Below, in pieces: positions 18,289-33,200 of a stretch of 64,000 bases of DNA. Below the pieces are notes generated by a model. That model had not been told where the DNA came from. It searched no databases and saw nothing but the letters and a program-made list of their open reading frames with translations. The position numbers and the translations under genes were made by a program. The stretch is taken from contig LR746265.1 of assembly GCA_902729315.2 (NCBI GenBank), positions 7,508,892 to 7,572,891 of the forward strand, written 5' to 3'. Origin of the DNA: Spirodela intermedia (taxonomy: Eukaryota > Streptophyta > Magnoliopsida > Alismatales > Araceae). Every line of letters begins with the position of its first letter. Position 1 is the first letter of the stretch.

Positions 18289-21200
18289 TCAGCATGGCTT
18301 GGAATCAGAAGCTTCGCTCTGGTATTTCTCCAGCAGTAGGTTACAAGAGTTCATGGAGCGGGCATCCAGTAGGCTGTGGTTCCACAGCTTTATCATGAAC
18401 AGCCTCCAACACCTGATCACAGAGCCACGTCACTAGATGCGTACATGCATTGTTTTTCTTATAAGAGAAAACTTTACTTTAAATGAAAATGTGATGCAGG
18501 CAATGAACCGAACTACGGAAATATGCTTTAAGTCATAGTTTAAAGAAAAAATAAACGCAAGAGGGGAGTGGTTAGTACTGAAGAAAGAGAGACGATACCA
18601 GATCAGAGCTGGTTCTCTGACAAAATCAGGCCCGTGCAGCTTGGTGAATGCCTCACAGGCCCAAGGAATGTGACCATCTGCCAACACCCTGGCAAGAGAT
18701 AACAAACTTGGTCAAACAGAAGTTGAAGGTAATGCAGAAATTTTCAATTAATTGAATTAAAAAAAAAACTGTTCTTCGTGTAGCAGAATCCACGGGAAGA
18801 ACAGCATTTGATGAAGGATTTGCGAGCGCTACAGTATCTTAGACAAGAATATGGCATCCATTGTGTTACGAGATTTCTTCTAGCATATGGGAACACATCT
18901 CCCAATAATAATAAGTCACGGCAGAAGGGCATTGAGAAACAACAGGGAAGTGTGCACTTCTCCCAAAGGAGGTACCTCTGCCTCCTCACAAATGAGTTCC
19001 ACAAATGCATGATCCTCTTCTCATCTTTGGTCACATCAACGAAATCGTCGAGCATCTATAAATGGTATGAACAGAAATATTAAGATAACTGCTTAAGTCT
19101 GCTGATTCAACTGATCGAAATTGGCAGGAACACATTGCGTCTTCAGGAGTAATGTAAAAATTGGTCTCTTGAACGTACCCTTCTGTCTTCAAAGTCGGCA
19201 ATGTCATCGTCAACTTCATCTTCACTGTCCCGATCAGAAAGTACTTGCTCTAATGCCATTGGCTGGAAACAAATCATAAGTTTCAACACCGTTCGACAAA
19301 TGTCTCCCATTACGCAAAAGAACTAGCAACAGAAACAGCATGTAAAATAGAAAACTAATCATGCACGTAGCATGAAAGTGTCGCTCGTAAATTTGCATAA
19401 CATACTAAAATGGAAATGTACTTTCTCAGATAGTATTATTGCTTTAAGTATATGAGGCAACTGCGCTCGATATCTGCATTCTCCTTACAATTCATAATGA
19501 TCTATTGATGCATCAACCGAAGCAGAAAACTTTTAAACACAAAAGTGAGACAGAATAATTGACATCCAAATCTAGGCACAGTTTATTTTCAACAAAAGAA
19601 TTAGTTAACATTAGTTCCTTTGGCTCACATTCTTCATAGCGTCACAAACAAACTCAGAAACCGTATTAAAGGTCCCTTTGTACTCTCATCAATGAGAATA
19701 GAAGAAGGAATAGACAAAATACTACATAGCAAAGGTAATACCTTAGGAAGGAGAAAAACTCTAGAACCTCAATCATTCATAGTCTTATATGAAAAACCTC
19801 CAAGTGACTAGTACAAGCCATAAACACCAAGTGACTATGATCTTAAATCTGGTTACTTCCCGATATTTTAGAATCTTTGAAAAGAAACTTTACATCTCCC
19901 AGGCATCAAGTCTAAGGAAGAGACCAAAAAACTGTGTACGCTGCATAATTATTGCACCAAGGCACTAAAGAGAGAAACGCTAGCAGGGTGGGTAAGCATG
20001 GTAGCCATTTGTTGATGATCTCAGAGAGAGAGAGAGAGAGAGATGAGAGAAGGAAGGAAAGAGAGAAATGCAGAGATGGGCAATAGGAAGGTTGACGAAC
20101 AGATAGAGCAGAAAATGGGCAAAGAGAAGAAAGAAAGAGAACATGGCAGAGGCGGAGGGAGTTGATACAGACAGCAGGGGTATGGCGGGGCATAAGCTCA
20201 TTGTTACCTATTTTGCAAAAATACTAGATCAATTAAATACTGTCCATGACAACTAGATACCGAGCATAAGGCTCATTTCACATTCTGAACTCCCCCGTAT
20301 ATTGGGAATGAGTGTCCTAGATGCACACATGAGAACATGTAGTATGACTGTTACATCAAATAGCTCTCACTCGTGAAGTCCAACCACCTTTTTTCAAAAG
20401 TCGAGCACCAGAACAGTGCTCGATTTGGGCCTGTCTGGTGATGTCAGAAAGAGTATCATCTGGCAGCTGTATCAAGCAATACCTATGCTATCAACAGGAG
20501 AAAAGGCATCTAGGAATAAAAATATTCTCAATTATAATCAGATAACTCCAATCGAAAGTTACTGCCCCTGACAATTATTGAACATTCTTTCAAATTAATG
20601 ACAGATGGAGAAGGTCCGAATCCCAGCATTAGGTACCAATTGGCACCCTCAAATGATGCTGTCAACGTGTCACCAAATCTTCGATTCGTCACTCAGTGCC
20701 AGGGCTGCGGTCCACATGATAACGTAGCAGTTTCAACAATGCATCTAGGACCCAAATGTTTGAAAGTTAGTTATTGAAATCAAATAAATCCCTGCCCTAT
20801 CAACCCAAATGTTTCAAATTGACAATCAAGATTCAGCCATTGTCCTTCTGCTCCCAATAACTTTATTGCACAGCCGACAAATTCCAGGTTATCTCAATAA
20901 TTCCGTCTAAAATAAATGAATGAAAAAAAATTATCATACTCAAAGAACAGAGGTTCAAAACTACTATTCCAAACTTGCAGATTATTCTTTTGCTTCAGTG
21001 ATAAGTACGTTTCTTTGATTTCATATTGCCAAAATAAACAGATTTTCAATGGACAAAAATAGCTCGCCATTTGAACTTTTCAGAAAAGTTTTATACGTCT
21101 ACTATAATTTTCCTGCATCCATTTCTTTAGTCAATCCTTTATTCTATGAGTTGAATGACCCATAATGTTTTCCTAACCCAAGGATAAATCCTCCAGATAG

Positions 21201-24200
21201 CAATGCAATATTTTCTCTAAGCAAGAATAATACGGACTCGTATGTGGAGCCATTGATGGTTTTTCCAAGACTTTCACATTTCGAAGCTCAAGAAGTGGAT
21301 ACTTGACATCATAGATTCCTCTTGGGATATAGCGTCTCTTAGAGATTATTCAATTTTGATTTAACTACGGTGTCTCATCTGCTATTATGTCCCAACCCAT
21401 CATAAATAAACTGTTGTACATTACACCTAAATCTTTTTCTTTACATTTCATTACAAAAATGGAGATACTTCTGTCATCTCACAGCCTAGAGAGAAAAAAA
21501 TAAAAGATAACGATAGAAAGACAAAGACCATCAGAGAAAGAGCATTTATGCATTTATAAGGAGGATTGAATGAAATTAAACAAGGAAAGAAAAGATTCAG
21601 TGGCCTTCAACCAAGCACATCAACATCAAGAGTTGTATCTCACCTGAGCTCTGTGAGAGTGGAAAAACTGACGTTTCTGCAGCAGTGTACGACTACAAAA
21701 GAAGAAAAAAATTACACGCATGCCCTGGAAAATAATTGCAAAATTTTTATGCATCTAAAGATAAGAATGAATCCCACTTCCGTAAATAATGGTGTCAATA
21801 TATATTACCCGTAAGGAAAACGATTGAAAACAACTTACCTCCTAGGATCAGCTCGTTCAACAGGAGCCTTCCTTGTCTTCGCTAATTGAAGGATTACAGA
21901 AGCGGTAGTGTTGTTAACTCCAGATACTTGTTGACCACATTCATCAACAGAAGGTTGAGCTGAAGCTGCACAAATAGTTATGGCACTAGGGCTACCGTTA
22001 ATCTGTTCCATGCGTTCTGCAGGAGAAGCATTTTCTGCCCCGTAAATTTCACCCTTATATCTGGAGAATTTGGAGTGGCTACCATAGGGAAGGGATTTAG
22101 AATACCCATCCTCCTTGGTTGTCGAATCACCTGAAAGATATTATCTCAATGAGACTTTTTAATTTTCAGGAGACTGTTGTTAAAGGAAAATTTGAAGTAC
22201 TAACTAGCAGTGATTCAATGCATCAGAAGCTCACCATTACTTATCCCATTATCTTTCCCGTGTGCACCAGCCTGAAAAAATTCCCTAGGCACTTTTGGGG
22301 AGTCTGACCTCAAAGTATGTGGATGGACATGTTTTACATTTGGTCCTGGAGCTTTTGGTCTTCTGCGTCGATTTAGCCTTGACCTGACATCCATTAGACG
22401 GGTTTCAAACAAATGCCTGTTTTGGTTCAATTTGAAGGGCCTAATAATAATCCATTAACACAGAGACGTGAAAAAACGGAATGGGATTTCAGTGAAACAG
22501 AAAAACTTGTATTTACTCACCATTAGAGTGCATGAGTTTATAGAAGAGACTTGTAAAAACAACGGGTCCTATTCAAAAGCTTTCAAGGATGCCGTAAATT
22601 CTTAAGTTGCATAACATAATCAGATACGAGCTGGCTGATCGAGAAACCACGGTTATGTAATTGACAAACAAGATACAACCTGTCAAAAGATAATCGTTTA
22701 AAATAATGCTGTAAAGTCAATTCTCAAAACAATAGGTACCAATAGTAAAATGTCTGCAGCCTTGGATCAACACCATCTGCCACAATCTGAAAGAATGCAT
22801 ACCAAGAGTTAGATTTCTCAATCTGAGAAATGTAAAACAGTCTAAAGCCAGTAAATAATCCTAAAAGGTCAAAAAGCTATTAAATGCCAACATTTTTAAC
22901 TAGATACATAGAACACCGGTTATTATAGATATCTATATCTCCCAGTTCACATTAATATAAGCATCTTTTTATTAAACAAAGAAAAATGTAAACCAAAAGC
23001 TAGGATTATAAAACATCCCAAAGGAAAAAGTACAGATTGCAAAGGCCAAAATAAAGGAGCACAGATCATATTGCCAAAGGACATAAGAAGTCGGTAAGAG
23101 TCGTTTCTGGACTGAAGTTCTGAAAGGCTTTAGAGTCGATTGAGCCCAGATCCCATGAATTTAAGCCAACAAGTTCGACAGAATTTGTCCACACAAAAGG
23201 ACTTTGGGAAACATGGGGCATCTTCTAACTTCTGTTCATCTTCTACTGGCATCCTCATTGAACTTCGCCTAATTCCCATATCTATGACTCACCAATGGTA
23301 GCAAGGCGCCACTCCACGCAGGTTCCTTAATGCAGATCTCCACTTCGACATTCCGTGCCTACTCGTGGCAAAAAATTATGGCTTCACTTGTCACGGCAAG
23401 AATACATAACCCATGAAGAATCAATATTTTTCTGTTCCCAAATTGAATGTTTCAACTTCCTAGGCATGAATGTCTCACTGCCAAATTATCTGGAGGAACT
23501 TCCAACTACTTGGGCTCGGGCTCACTAATTAGGCACTACTTAGGCTTGGGCTTGGACCCCTGGGTCATGATATGCAGGGAGATGGTTGGATAGAACAAAG
23601 CTAAAACTCCATGAGTCAAATAAATTTTAATGCATAATCCCTCTGATTAAGACTTATTGGAGTCAACTCAATTCTGACTCATGCCATATCGCACAGCTCA
23701 TCATGATATGTTCAGTAGGCAGCAGCAGTTCCACAAATTTATCCTCCGTTATTTTCCTTCACCTCCATAACCCTTCTCTTCTTGCTGAGTCTAACCATGG
23801 TGCGATTTCTAGCATTTAAGAAGTGCTAAAAAAACTTGAAACCTGAAAGTGAGATAACAACGTCTATTGAATTAACTTAATCAGAGCCTCTCTGCCTATA
23901 ACACTGGGCTCAAATTGGACTGCTCATTGGAAATAAACTCTGTAAAGAAAACTAGATCAATTCCCATGGTGGTACCAAAGGATCCCCCAAATCGTAAAGT
24001 CAAAGCGAAAAGCCTCTCCACATCATCAAAAAAAACGGAAAAGAAATTAGAAAGGATGTGTTAACTCAAGACAACATTGTAACAGAGCATCTATTTCATT
24101 ATAAATCCACCCCCCAATCCTCCCATACTTTCGTGTGTAAGAAAAATTATATATATCCCCCAGCTAGCTGCATTGTACAGTAATCATGTACTTCTTTCAT

Positions 24201-27200
24201 GTACTTATTTTACAACCTTTAGATAGAGTGCAAGATGGAAAGCCAAAGACACATCAAAACATAGTTGGCGCGTAAAGAGTAACATTAGGAGTTTTTTTTC
24301 CTTCAGGTATCTTATTGGGATATGAACTTTCCAAATAAGTTGGCAATATGGCACTTCTCAATATAGAACTTTCCATTTCTTTCGGATATTTGCAATACTG
24401 AGTCAAACATTGTAAGCACTATGACAAAATGAAACTTCTCTTGATAAAAGAACGATGAGGATACAACTTCATGAGCATTGAGATGGCTTCATGTCAACAA
24501 CAATTCTATCAATATCTCTCCTGTTCAATGTCATGGTCTTTGATTTCGTCAAAGAAACTAGCTATGTGCACAGACAAAAATAGGATCCCAATGTGGTCGA
24601 CCACAAAACTACCCTCTAGATGCTCATTAGAAGCCTTTATTGATAGGCATTGACATCAGAACAAAAAAGTTTACAAGTATTACCCAACCAAATAAGGCAA
24701 TTGATTGAAGAAAAGTCGTACTCTTTTATTTTATATAATTCAAGATCGAAAAACGTCCACACATCCAGAACTAACAAAACAAATGATCCAAAAGGCATAT
24801 ATGAACGAGAAAAAAAAAGGATCAAACTGTAAGTCAATCCATCCAGTAACAAAATTCTTAATAAGAAAAAACAGTGTTGACAGCAAGGACAACATCTCGT
24901 CACCTCAGATCTCCATATATCAGTCTTAACAGTAACATTGACAGCCTGATACTCTTCCGTCACCTACACAATGATTAGACAGGCTTCAAGTGACTTTCCA
25001 CAAAGCTGATGTAGCAGAATTGACAGGAGACTTCAGTAGTTTTACCAACCCAAAACTCAAAGTTGAAAAGGTCATGGCACGAAGTCAAATGATATCGTAG
25101 TCCCTACATAATACCAATTATAAATATCACAAGTGGATGCTAATATTGTGAATGAGGACATAAAGCATGCTAACTATGAAACAAAGCGATATTATACAAA
25201 ACAGACCTTATAGCTTCCACATCTCACCAAGCAAAATGGACAGGAAAAATCTTCAGTGACTGTAAATCGTAAAAATGGAATGATTAGAGAACCATAAACA
25301 GAAGAGAATCTTAAAAGTAAATAAGCATCGGTTTATCTAAACTAAAAAATATATATTATACTTGGATATAGACTAAATGAATCCCCACAAACAAATGGCT
25401 CCGATTTCAACAATTAAAAAAATCTCATAAATTGAAAATCGACAACACTGCCAAGAACCTGATTGAGTTTCAGAAATTCTTCCAGTTCCCCATCTGGTAG
25501 TCTCATTGAGTGCCCACGCTTCTAATAGTAACAAAAGAACCTTTACTCTAGAAATTATGGGCTTGGAAACAGAACAGAAAGATTACTTTCCAGATGCATG
25601 TATCTTCCCAAACCATAGTCGTTTTCCCAATTTGAGATATGATTAAACCCCTCATGATAATGAAGAATGCATATTCTGGAAAAAGATTCCGAAGTCAATC
25701 TGATATAGTCCTCGGCAGCTTTTTTTTCCTCACAATCCTAACCCAGCACACCTTCATTAACCCGTTTCCACAACCACAAGATAACGTTCGTTTCGGAAGC
25801 TCCTTTCCCTGAATATTCTTCCCATGCTGACATATGCACCAAATTGCTCTTCTTTCCAAAACAAAGAATAATTAAATCCTAATCCTTTCATTATCGTGAA
25901 CTTCTTTTAGAAGTATCAATATCATAACATTGGATAGCACTAATCTCAACAAAATGAATCGTTCCCTGCTGACAAGACTCTGGAAATCTATCCATCGAAT
26001 AAGTTTTAAGTTGATTACATTTCAATCTTACAAAGACAATGCGGAATTTCTATAAATTGTGAGTAAAAAATAGAATTTCTAATGTCTAGAAATTTCCTCG
26101 CCAAAATCAACATGTTAGTCTATATAGAAAAATTAGAAAATGAGTTAAGAAGTGATATGTTATAGATTCCGAGACGATTTATTTGTATGCAAAAATCCAA
26201 GAGAACACTTGACCGACCTTCTGTCTTCTGTAGAGTGTTATTGTAGTACCTATAGTTAAAGATGACATTCCCCGCTCTCAACCTATAATTCGCAAACAAA
26301 GAGTATCAATCTTGGATAGACTAAAACAAGAGTTTACCAAGTCAAAGTAAGGACTTGAAAGAAAGCATCATGTCACAGATAAAACAAACTCAAAAAGTAA
26401 ATAGCTATTTAGAATAACATTAAACTGCACATGAATAAACAAAATAATTAAGCTCATGTCAAGACAGGCCCGATTCTCTCAACAGATTTCAGAGTTCACA
26501 GAGTAAAATTCAGCAAACCTAGTAGCTGGAAACAGTAAAGTGAGAAAAGCTGCATAAGCAGATCCAAGATAGAGCAATATTTGGTTGCCCACGTCTCTAT
26601 GCAGAATTTTACAACTTCACTAAATCCGCAAAACGTCAACTAACATCTGGCTGCTGCAACAAGCTGAATATGACGACATAATGTAATTCACCCAAATTCC
26701 TAGTATATAGAACTCATTGGCTCCTAGTATTATTTGCATTGACAACAAATGTGATTCACCCATTGTCACTTCTAATGTAGACTTCGGCTTTCCTCTTCTC
26801 TACTTTTATCCTTTCAGACCTATGAGTGCATTGTCCATCACCAACCACATCCTGCCTCTTATCCATCTTTTAAACAATGACATCGCCCACCTTATCTTTG
26901 TCACAATCCCTGAAGGAGCTCACTTCTGGCCATGCTTCAATAAGTCCCAAGATCCTCTGCCTTGTGGACTATTTGCTTCAATACCGCATTTTTTAAGAAA
27001 TGCCTGTCTAAATAAAAAGCAAAAAGCAGATATCACATGAAATCACTTAAACATGATATTTTTCATTTGAGAAATAATGAAAAGAAGGTCACATGACATT
27101 AGATAAATAAACTTAGGAGTAACTTGAAGATCCAAGCATTACAGTGTCACCAGAGAAATTTGTAACAGGCTTCATACGAAAACCAGGTGCTGACTGAGAA

Positions 27201-27241
27201 GAATAACTATAATACCAAGGGTATTAAGAGAACACCACACT

Positions 27242-27281
<40 letters not shown>

Positions 27282-30200
27282 GGAGAGAACCCTCATTATC
27301 AAGGGATGAAGTTAGAATTCGACAGGCCTTTGGCATCCTATGGCCTTCAAATGATAAATTGAAATGAAAGATGATTTCGCAAACAAGGCAAACACCATTT
27401 AAAACACTAGAAAGAACACAGAATGTAGAACAAAATATGAAGGGCCATTCAGTTACCGAATAATATGTGCTGGTACATCATCATATGAATAAGAGTCATA
27501 AGGGGATCTTTCTCTTGATCCAACTTCCTGAGCAGAAATATTCAATTTCACTTGCTTCACCATACCCTGCAACATGTATGAAACATACATATGACATATA
27601 AGAGGAAAACAAGCATCTAATGTACACTATAAATAATGGAAAATGAGATCACCTCTGTTCCAGAATTAGGTGCCATTTGGAAACGTATATAGTTGTTCAC
27701 GTCCAGAAAGGTAGGCTGTAAATGTAAAAGAAAGATTCAAACAAAAACTCCCCTCTATCAGATTTCTGTTTACACTCGGTAAACTTGTACCAGAACACTA
27801 AAGAACACAGTCTACGACTAAAAGCTGCAACAAACATAGATACAGCACAACTCAGACACAGCATTTGTTTTGAAACAGAATAACAAAGTTTGCTACAAAA
27901 TAGAACGCACACAAGGGTATAGCAAAGATCATATCTTTGTCAAAAAATATAAATATTACATTTATTAATTCTTAAGGGAACATATAGTCAAGCTAAAATG
28001 AATCTCTACCTTGCAATCATAATTCAATCCAAGTATTGTTGGGGAACGAGAATCATAAATGTCACTTCCAACAAAATATCACGTATTGTTGAATTTATTT
28101 GAATCAGAGAATAAATCCACAACAAGATATCACTTCCAACACATTAAAAACATTTGAGACTGTTGGAAATTCTAGGTCGTAAGAAAATTCTGTAAAAAAA
28201 TGAGGGTGTTTTGCAAAAATTATGTAAGGTTCCTCCCTATATGATGGGGGCTAGAGGTGAATGAATCTTGAGGTGGCTTCCACCGTTCTCCCCTCTATCC
28301 TCCGTAATAGAGTTTGGTCTCCGTTTCCAACACAGTGTCGTCTCCATTTCCAATAGTAACAGATGGAAGTAACTATATAAACAGCTACTTTTCCGATTCA
28401 AATAAATCACAAGTAGGAGACAGCATAAACTCCCTATATTTGGTTCAATTTAAAACAATGTGAAGTTGGCATAAAAAAAAAGAAATAAGTTTAAGTGGTT
28501 ATTGTTTTTGTACATTTTAGTCAGAGTTGTTACTATTGTCTTAATTAGATAATAGAGCAAATCTTCCAAGATTATTACCCTTTTTGTCCTTTTTAAAATG
28601 CTAAAAGAAGTATGGTCTATCCTTCTCTCCAAGACTGGATCCGAAATTTTCTCCACTGCTCTATCGGACTATGGAGATTTTCCAATCCCGATTTCAGTTC
28701 CACAAACGTCTGATGCTTGCGATTTAGTGTCCATAAGTTTATATGGATTCAGCCAATTTTGTAAAGCAGATAAACCATGTGGACTGAATGAGCCCAAACA
28801 TTCACTATACGTAGAAGTATCCAGGATAGACGTTTCTGAAAAAATATGGTCCAACTCCTGCGGATAAACCATGATCTACAATTCGTTTCTGTAGTCACTT
28901 TTTCTCTTTATGTAGCCAAAACATTGAAAAATTCGTTTGAATCAAAATTCCCGTTTTACAAAGAAACCAATATGCTCTGAAAGAAGGTTATCCCACCTAA
29001 TGCCCTCCAGAATGTGGAGTACATTTGTAAAGAAACGATAAGCCAACAATAGAGACACTTGGATATGCGTAACTCAAAGAAAATACCTCTAAAGTGCACG
29101 AATACATGTCGACGGCTGAAAGAACCTCAACTCTCTGACCCAAGTTCAAGTTTGCATGCATCTCTGGCGATGAAAGAAGAAACTCTAAGGGAAGCTTGCC
29201 CCAAATGCAATTCCCTACAAGTTTATCTAGAACTGACAGCAGTAAATAGCAGATAAATAGCCAAAGAATTGAGTAATGTATCAAGCAGAAACGTGAAAGG
29301 TGTCGAACATAACACCACTTTCTGCATCAGAAACAATAAATGAAAGGTGTCCAACAATAGAACGCAACTGCGCATTATCCAGATTTCTCAAGGAGAAACT
29401 TCCAGAATCTACACATTATCCCTATATTGATGTTGTAAAGAAGACACATACTAAACTAGTTCATTGTATGAAAAAAGGCATAATACAAGCCAGTACCGGA
29501 TTCACTTTCAGAAAAATGAGTCTACAACAATATCCAAGGAATTTATCATCTACAATCTGTAATTAGTGGAGCAGCCTTTGGTGTTAATCTACATCTTTAA
29601 TTGTGCCTCCTCATGAACAAGCATTTGAGAACTCATCATGTGCAAGTATGACTTTTTATGAGGTATGAGAGATAAAAAGGAATGCCGAAAAAAATTCTGA
29701 TACTGCTAAACAGCTACACTAAACATTCTGTTTGAGGAGACAGCTTCCAAATATACATGAGCAGCGAACGTCAGTCGAAGAGGTGTCATGATCAAAAATC
29801 TACCTGATTCTAAACATGCAATGGTATGGAAATCAGTAACATGTAAACGAAATTAAGCGTTCGTTTCCTTGTTCTGCTAATACATTCATCATGGTAAACT
29901 GTTGTATTAAAACGATCTCATTCAAACAAAAAAATAATGTTAAAGTGTGTATTTTTCGACAGTCAGAATACCACTGTAAAGGAGGTGAGAGAAGGCAAGA
30001 GATAGATATAGAGAGAGAGACAGAAAGTGAGGGGAAGCAGTGTACCGAAGGGAAAGGCCAATATGCAACTGAATTAGTCAAAGATGAATCAAAAAGCATG
30101 TAGATTCGAGGAATTAGTGGTATATGCCTCAAAATCCATAAATAAAGGCATTGGAATTCAATGTTTTCTGTGATAAATTCTTCTCCTTCTCATGCATTTC

Positions 30201-33200
30201 TTATTCTTAAAAATTGTTTTAAGTTACAAAAATAAAATATTTCTCATTAACATGCATGCAGATCGATAATCTGTGCCAGATGTAAACATATTCCCCCATT
30301 TTCATCATCCTACTTTGTCTAGAAATGGTATACAAATAGAACAACAAGAGTATCTTCTTCTACATTATTTACAGAGATTCTTCAAGACTTTAGAAATTAA
30401 CCACTCTTCCAGGGCATGATAGTGAATTAAAGAGCTAAACAGAGGCTTTTATTTTCATTTAACCACAAATACACAAAAAACAGTTCAATTGAAGATTATG
30501 GCACTAATTGAAAGGATGCCCCAAGAAAAGTAATACCAAACTTGAGAGCCGTAATAAAGAAAAAATAAATTTTATGAAGTTTTTAAAGCCATGTAATCAA
30601 GCTACAAGTTTTGGACTATTTAACTATTACGGCTCAAAATTAAAACTTCATCCCTATTACTTTCAGTCTCCGCTTCTAAGCCAAGAGAAATGGAAAGATT
30701 TTGATGTGAGAAACTTCTGCGTAATATGCTATGAAACGTTTTTGTTAGATTAAAACGTGGAATGCTACAAAAACAGACTTGGCATCCATCCCATTTAAGT
30801 TATGTTCACTTTTCTCCCTTTTTCAGTTTCTACAGTGGGACATATCAATGTCATTATAGAGCCTAAACATTATATCTTTCATGTTCCATATCTACAAACT
30901 AATCATATTCCAGAACGTATCTTAATTAGAAAGCATCTTACTAGCAAATGTCGCGACATCATTTCCATCTCTGGTTGTAGGTCTTTCGCTGGGATCTTCC
31001 CCTGCCAGCAAGCCAAAAGTTTTGTTATGCTACTATAGATGAACTCTGAGATATTGACCATCAAATGAGTGTCGTACCATGACTGACAAGAATAATGGTC
31101 AGATTCCTAGACCTCATATCAGCAAAGAGCTTCCTGACCTCAGGAACAACGAAATTGGCTTCTACTTGATTACTCCTCCCAAGTTCATTAAAAACATGTA
31201 GTTTACACACACGACAGAGATGATAAACTGCTGTGTGCTGTCCACAACAAACATAAGTGAAAGTTCAAAGTTTCATTCAGAGAACAAAAAAAGCAGACAA
31301 TTGCAGGAAATGTAGACAGTTCTAGAGAAAGAAGATGATATAGTACCTCTGCTTGTGATGTTTCAGTGACAGGTCTTGCCAACAAAATGTACAGGGGGGA
31401 TAAATTATGTGAATGTAGTTCATCACTCATATTTGCAGAAACTGAGGCAGTTATTCGTATTCTGCATAATGAGTAGTTACAACAAGATTAACAAAGTAAA
31501 CACCAGAAGATGCAGAGAAATCCAAAAATCCTGGAAAAGAATGAATAAAAACTCAAAAAAGCAAGTTGGAAAACATGTAGCGTCAGATATGGTCTATGGA
31601 TGACTAAACCTAAGAAGGAACATTTCAATCATTAGTGCCACCATGATACATTAAGCATTGACCCTATTGTTTGGAACATTGAAGTCGAATATGAATCAGC
31701 AGAGAATCCCTTCAAACATCATTTCCTCAACCAATCCAACTATCAACGTAATTTTCCAGATGAAACTTATAACCTGACTGGTAAACCAAACAATGAAATG
31801 AGGAATTGGATCCACATATTGAGAAGGTAAATTAAACTTCGAAGGAATTTCGAAGATTGTATGCTGATAAGAACTGAAATTATGTTTACTTTCACAACTC
31901 ATAAACTAGTTGATTCACTTTTCATCAAATCCCGCAACATACAGAGTTGTATTCATACAATCCCAACTCAAGTGTATTTCCTAAAATCTAACTTAAAACC
32001 AGATATCTCATGCCCTATATCTTAATTATGTAAAGTTCCATGTCCTAATGAGTAGCGAATACGTTTCAAAGAATAAATACTCCATTCATGTGCCCAAGGT
32101 TAGCTGACAATTATGCAACCGTGAAAAGTTTCATTAGTCTAAAATTTAAACCTTTTCAGCACCTACACTTGGAAAATAACATAAAATTCCAACAGTTAAT
32201 TGATGAGGTTTTACTTGTAATATACTGATGACTTCAATCATATGATAATTAGTCATTCTCCCACCAGATCAATTCAACGAAATAGAAACCATTGGGCCCT
32301 CCAATCGTTATTTGTTTTGATTCTGAAACGTGATTTTATGATGACTTCTGATGAAGGGTCTGGCATCCTTCATCATATTTGGACTAACTATCCATTTTAA
32401 TCTGTAACGTTCTAGTTTCAAATCTGCAGTAGACTGGAAAAATTGATAAGTTCTTGATTCTAGCTCTAACATTCCAATTATTTTTGCCAAACTTTCAAGG
32501 AGATCGATTCGGAGAATTATTTTTATGCACTAGCCACAGTATGAAAGAAAGTATTATCAACCCCCCTGTTTCAGCCATAGCACTTTGACAACTTATTTTC
32601 ATTCAACTTTTTCTTTTGACAGTCCATTGTATAGACTTTATCCCAAAGAATAGCCATTCCTTACTTTCCTAAAGCCAAAATGTCCAGAGCAATGTAAATC
32701 TGATAGACCCCTGGATCAGCAAACCAGACTCAACAAACAAGACGATCTATTGAAAAAGTCAGATTTAGATGAAAATAAGATTCAAAGGAAATTTTCCCAG
32801 ATTAAAAAAGTATATATAGTCTAAACATAAAGCAGAAAACTAAAGAAAATTACTTGGAACTCTAAGTAAGATATAACCTTGAAAAATTAATTGTCATTTT
32901 GAAACGGGAGGGATGTAAATGCAGACTACATGAAAGGAATTTGGGAGGCAGGGCAAATATCGGCTTTAGAAATTGGCAACCAGCAGTTCTGAGTTTCTTC
33001 CTCTTTTACTCCCTTCAACAACCCTGATCTAGCAAGTGTCACGCTCTCTTTCAACTTTTCTTATTCTGAAAAGAGTGAAAAGCCGAATTGTCCTGGGAAT
33101 CAACGATTCCAATCAATATCAACCTAGTCTCATTTGTTTACACCTTTTCAATTCCAAACCAACTAATCTTGATTGTGCATGTCGTCAAAGTGTTTGTAAC

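Noticed and set aside
32877-32925. Possible extra EMF2 exon containing KMTINFS-like sequence
   Set aside because: It looks like the EMF2 'IQMTVSLSG' segment, but the exon at 31347-31461 already encodes that segment (RIRITASVSAN) in the right phase, and using this one breaks the phase of the next junction.
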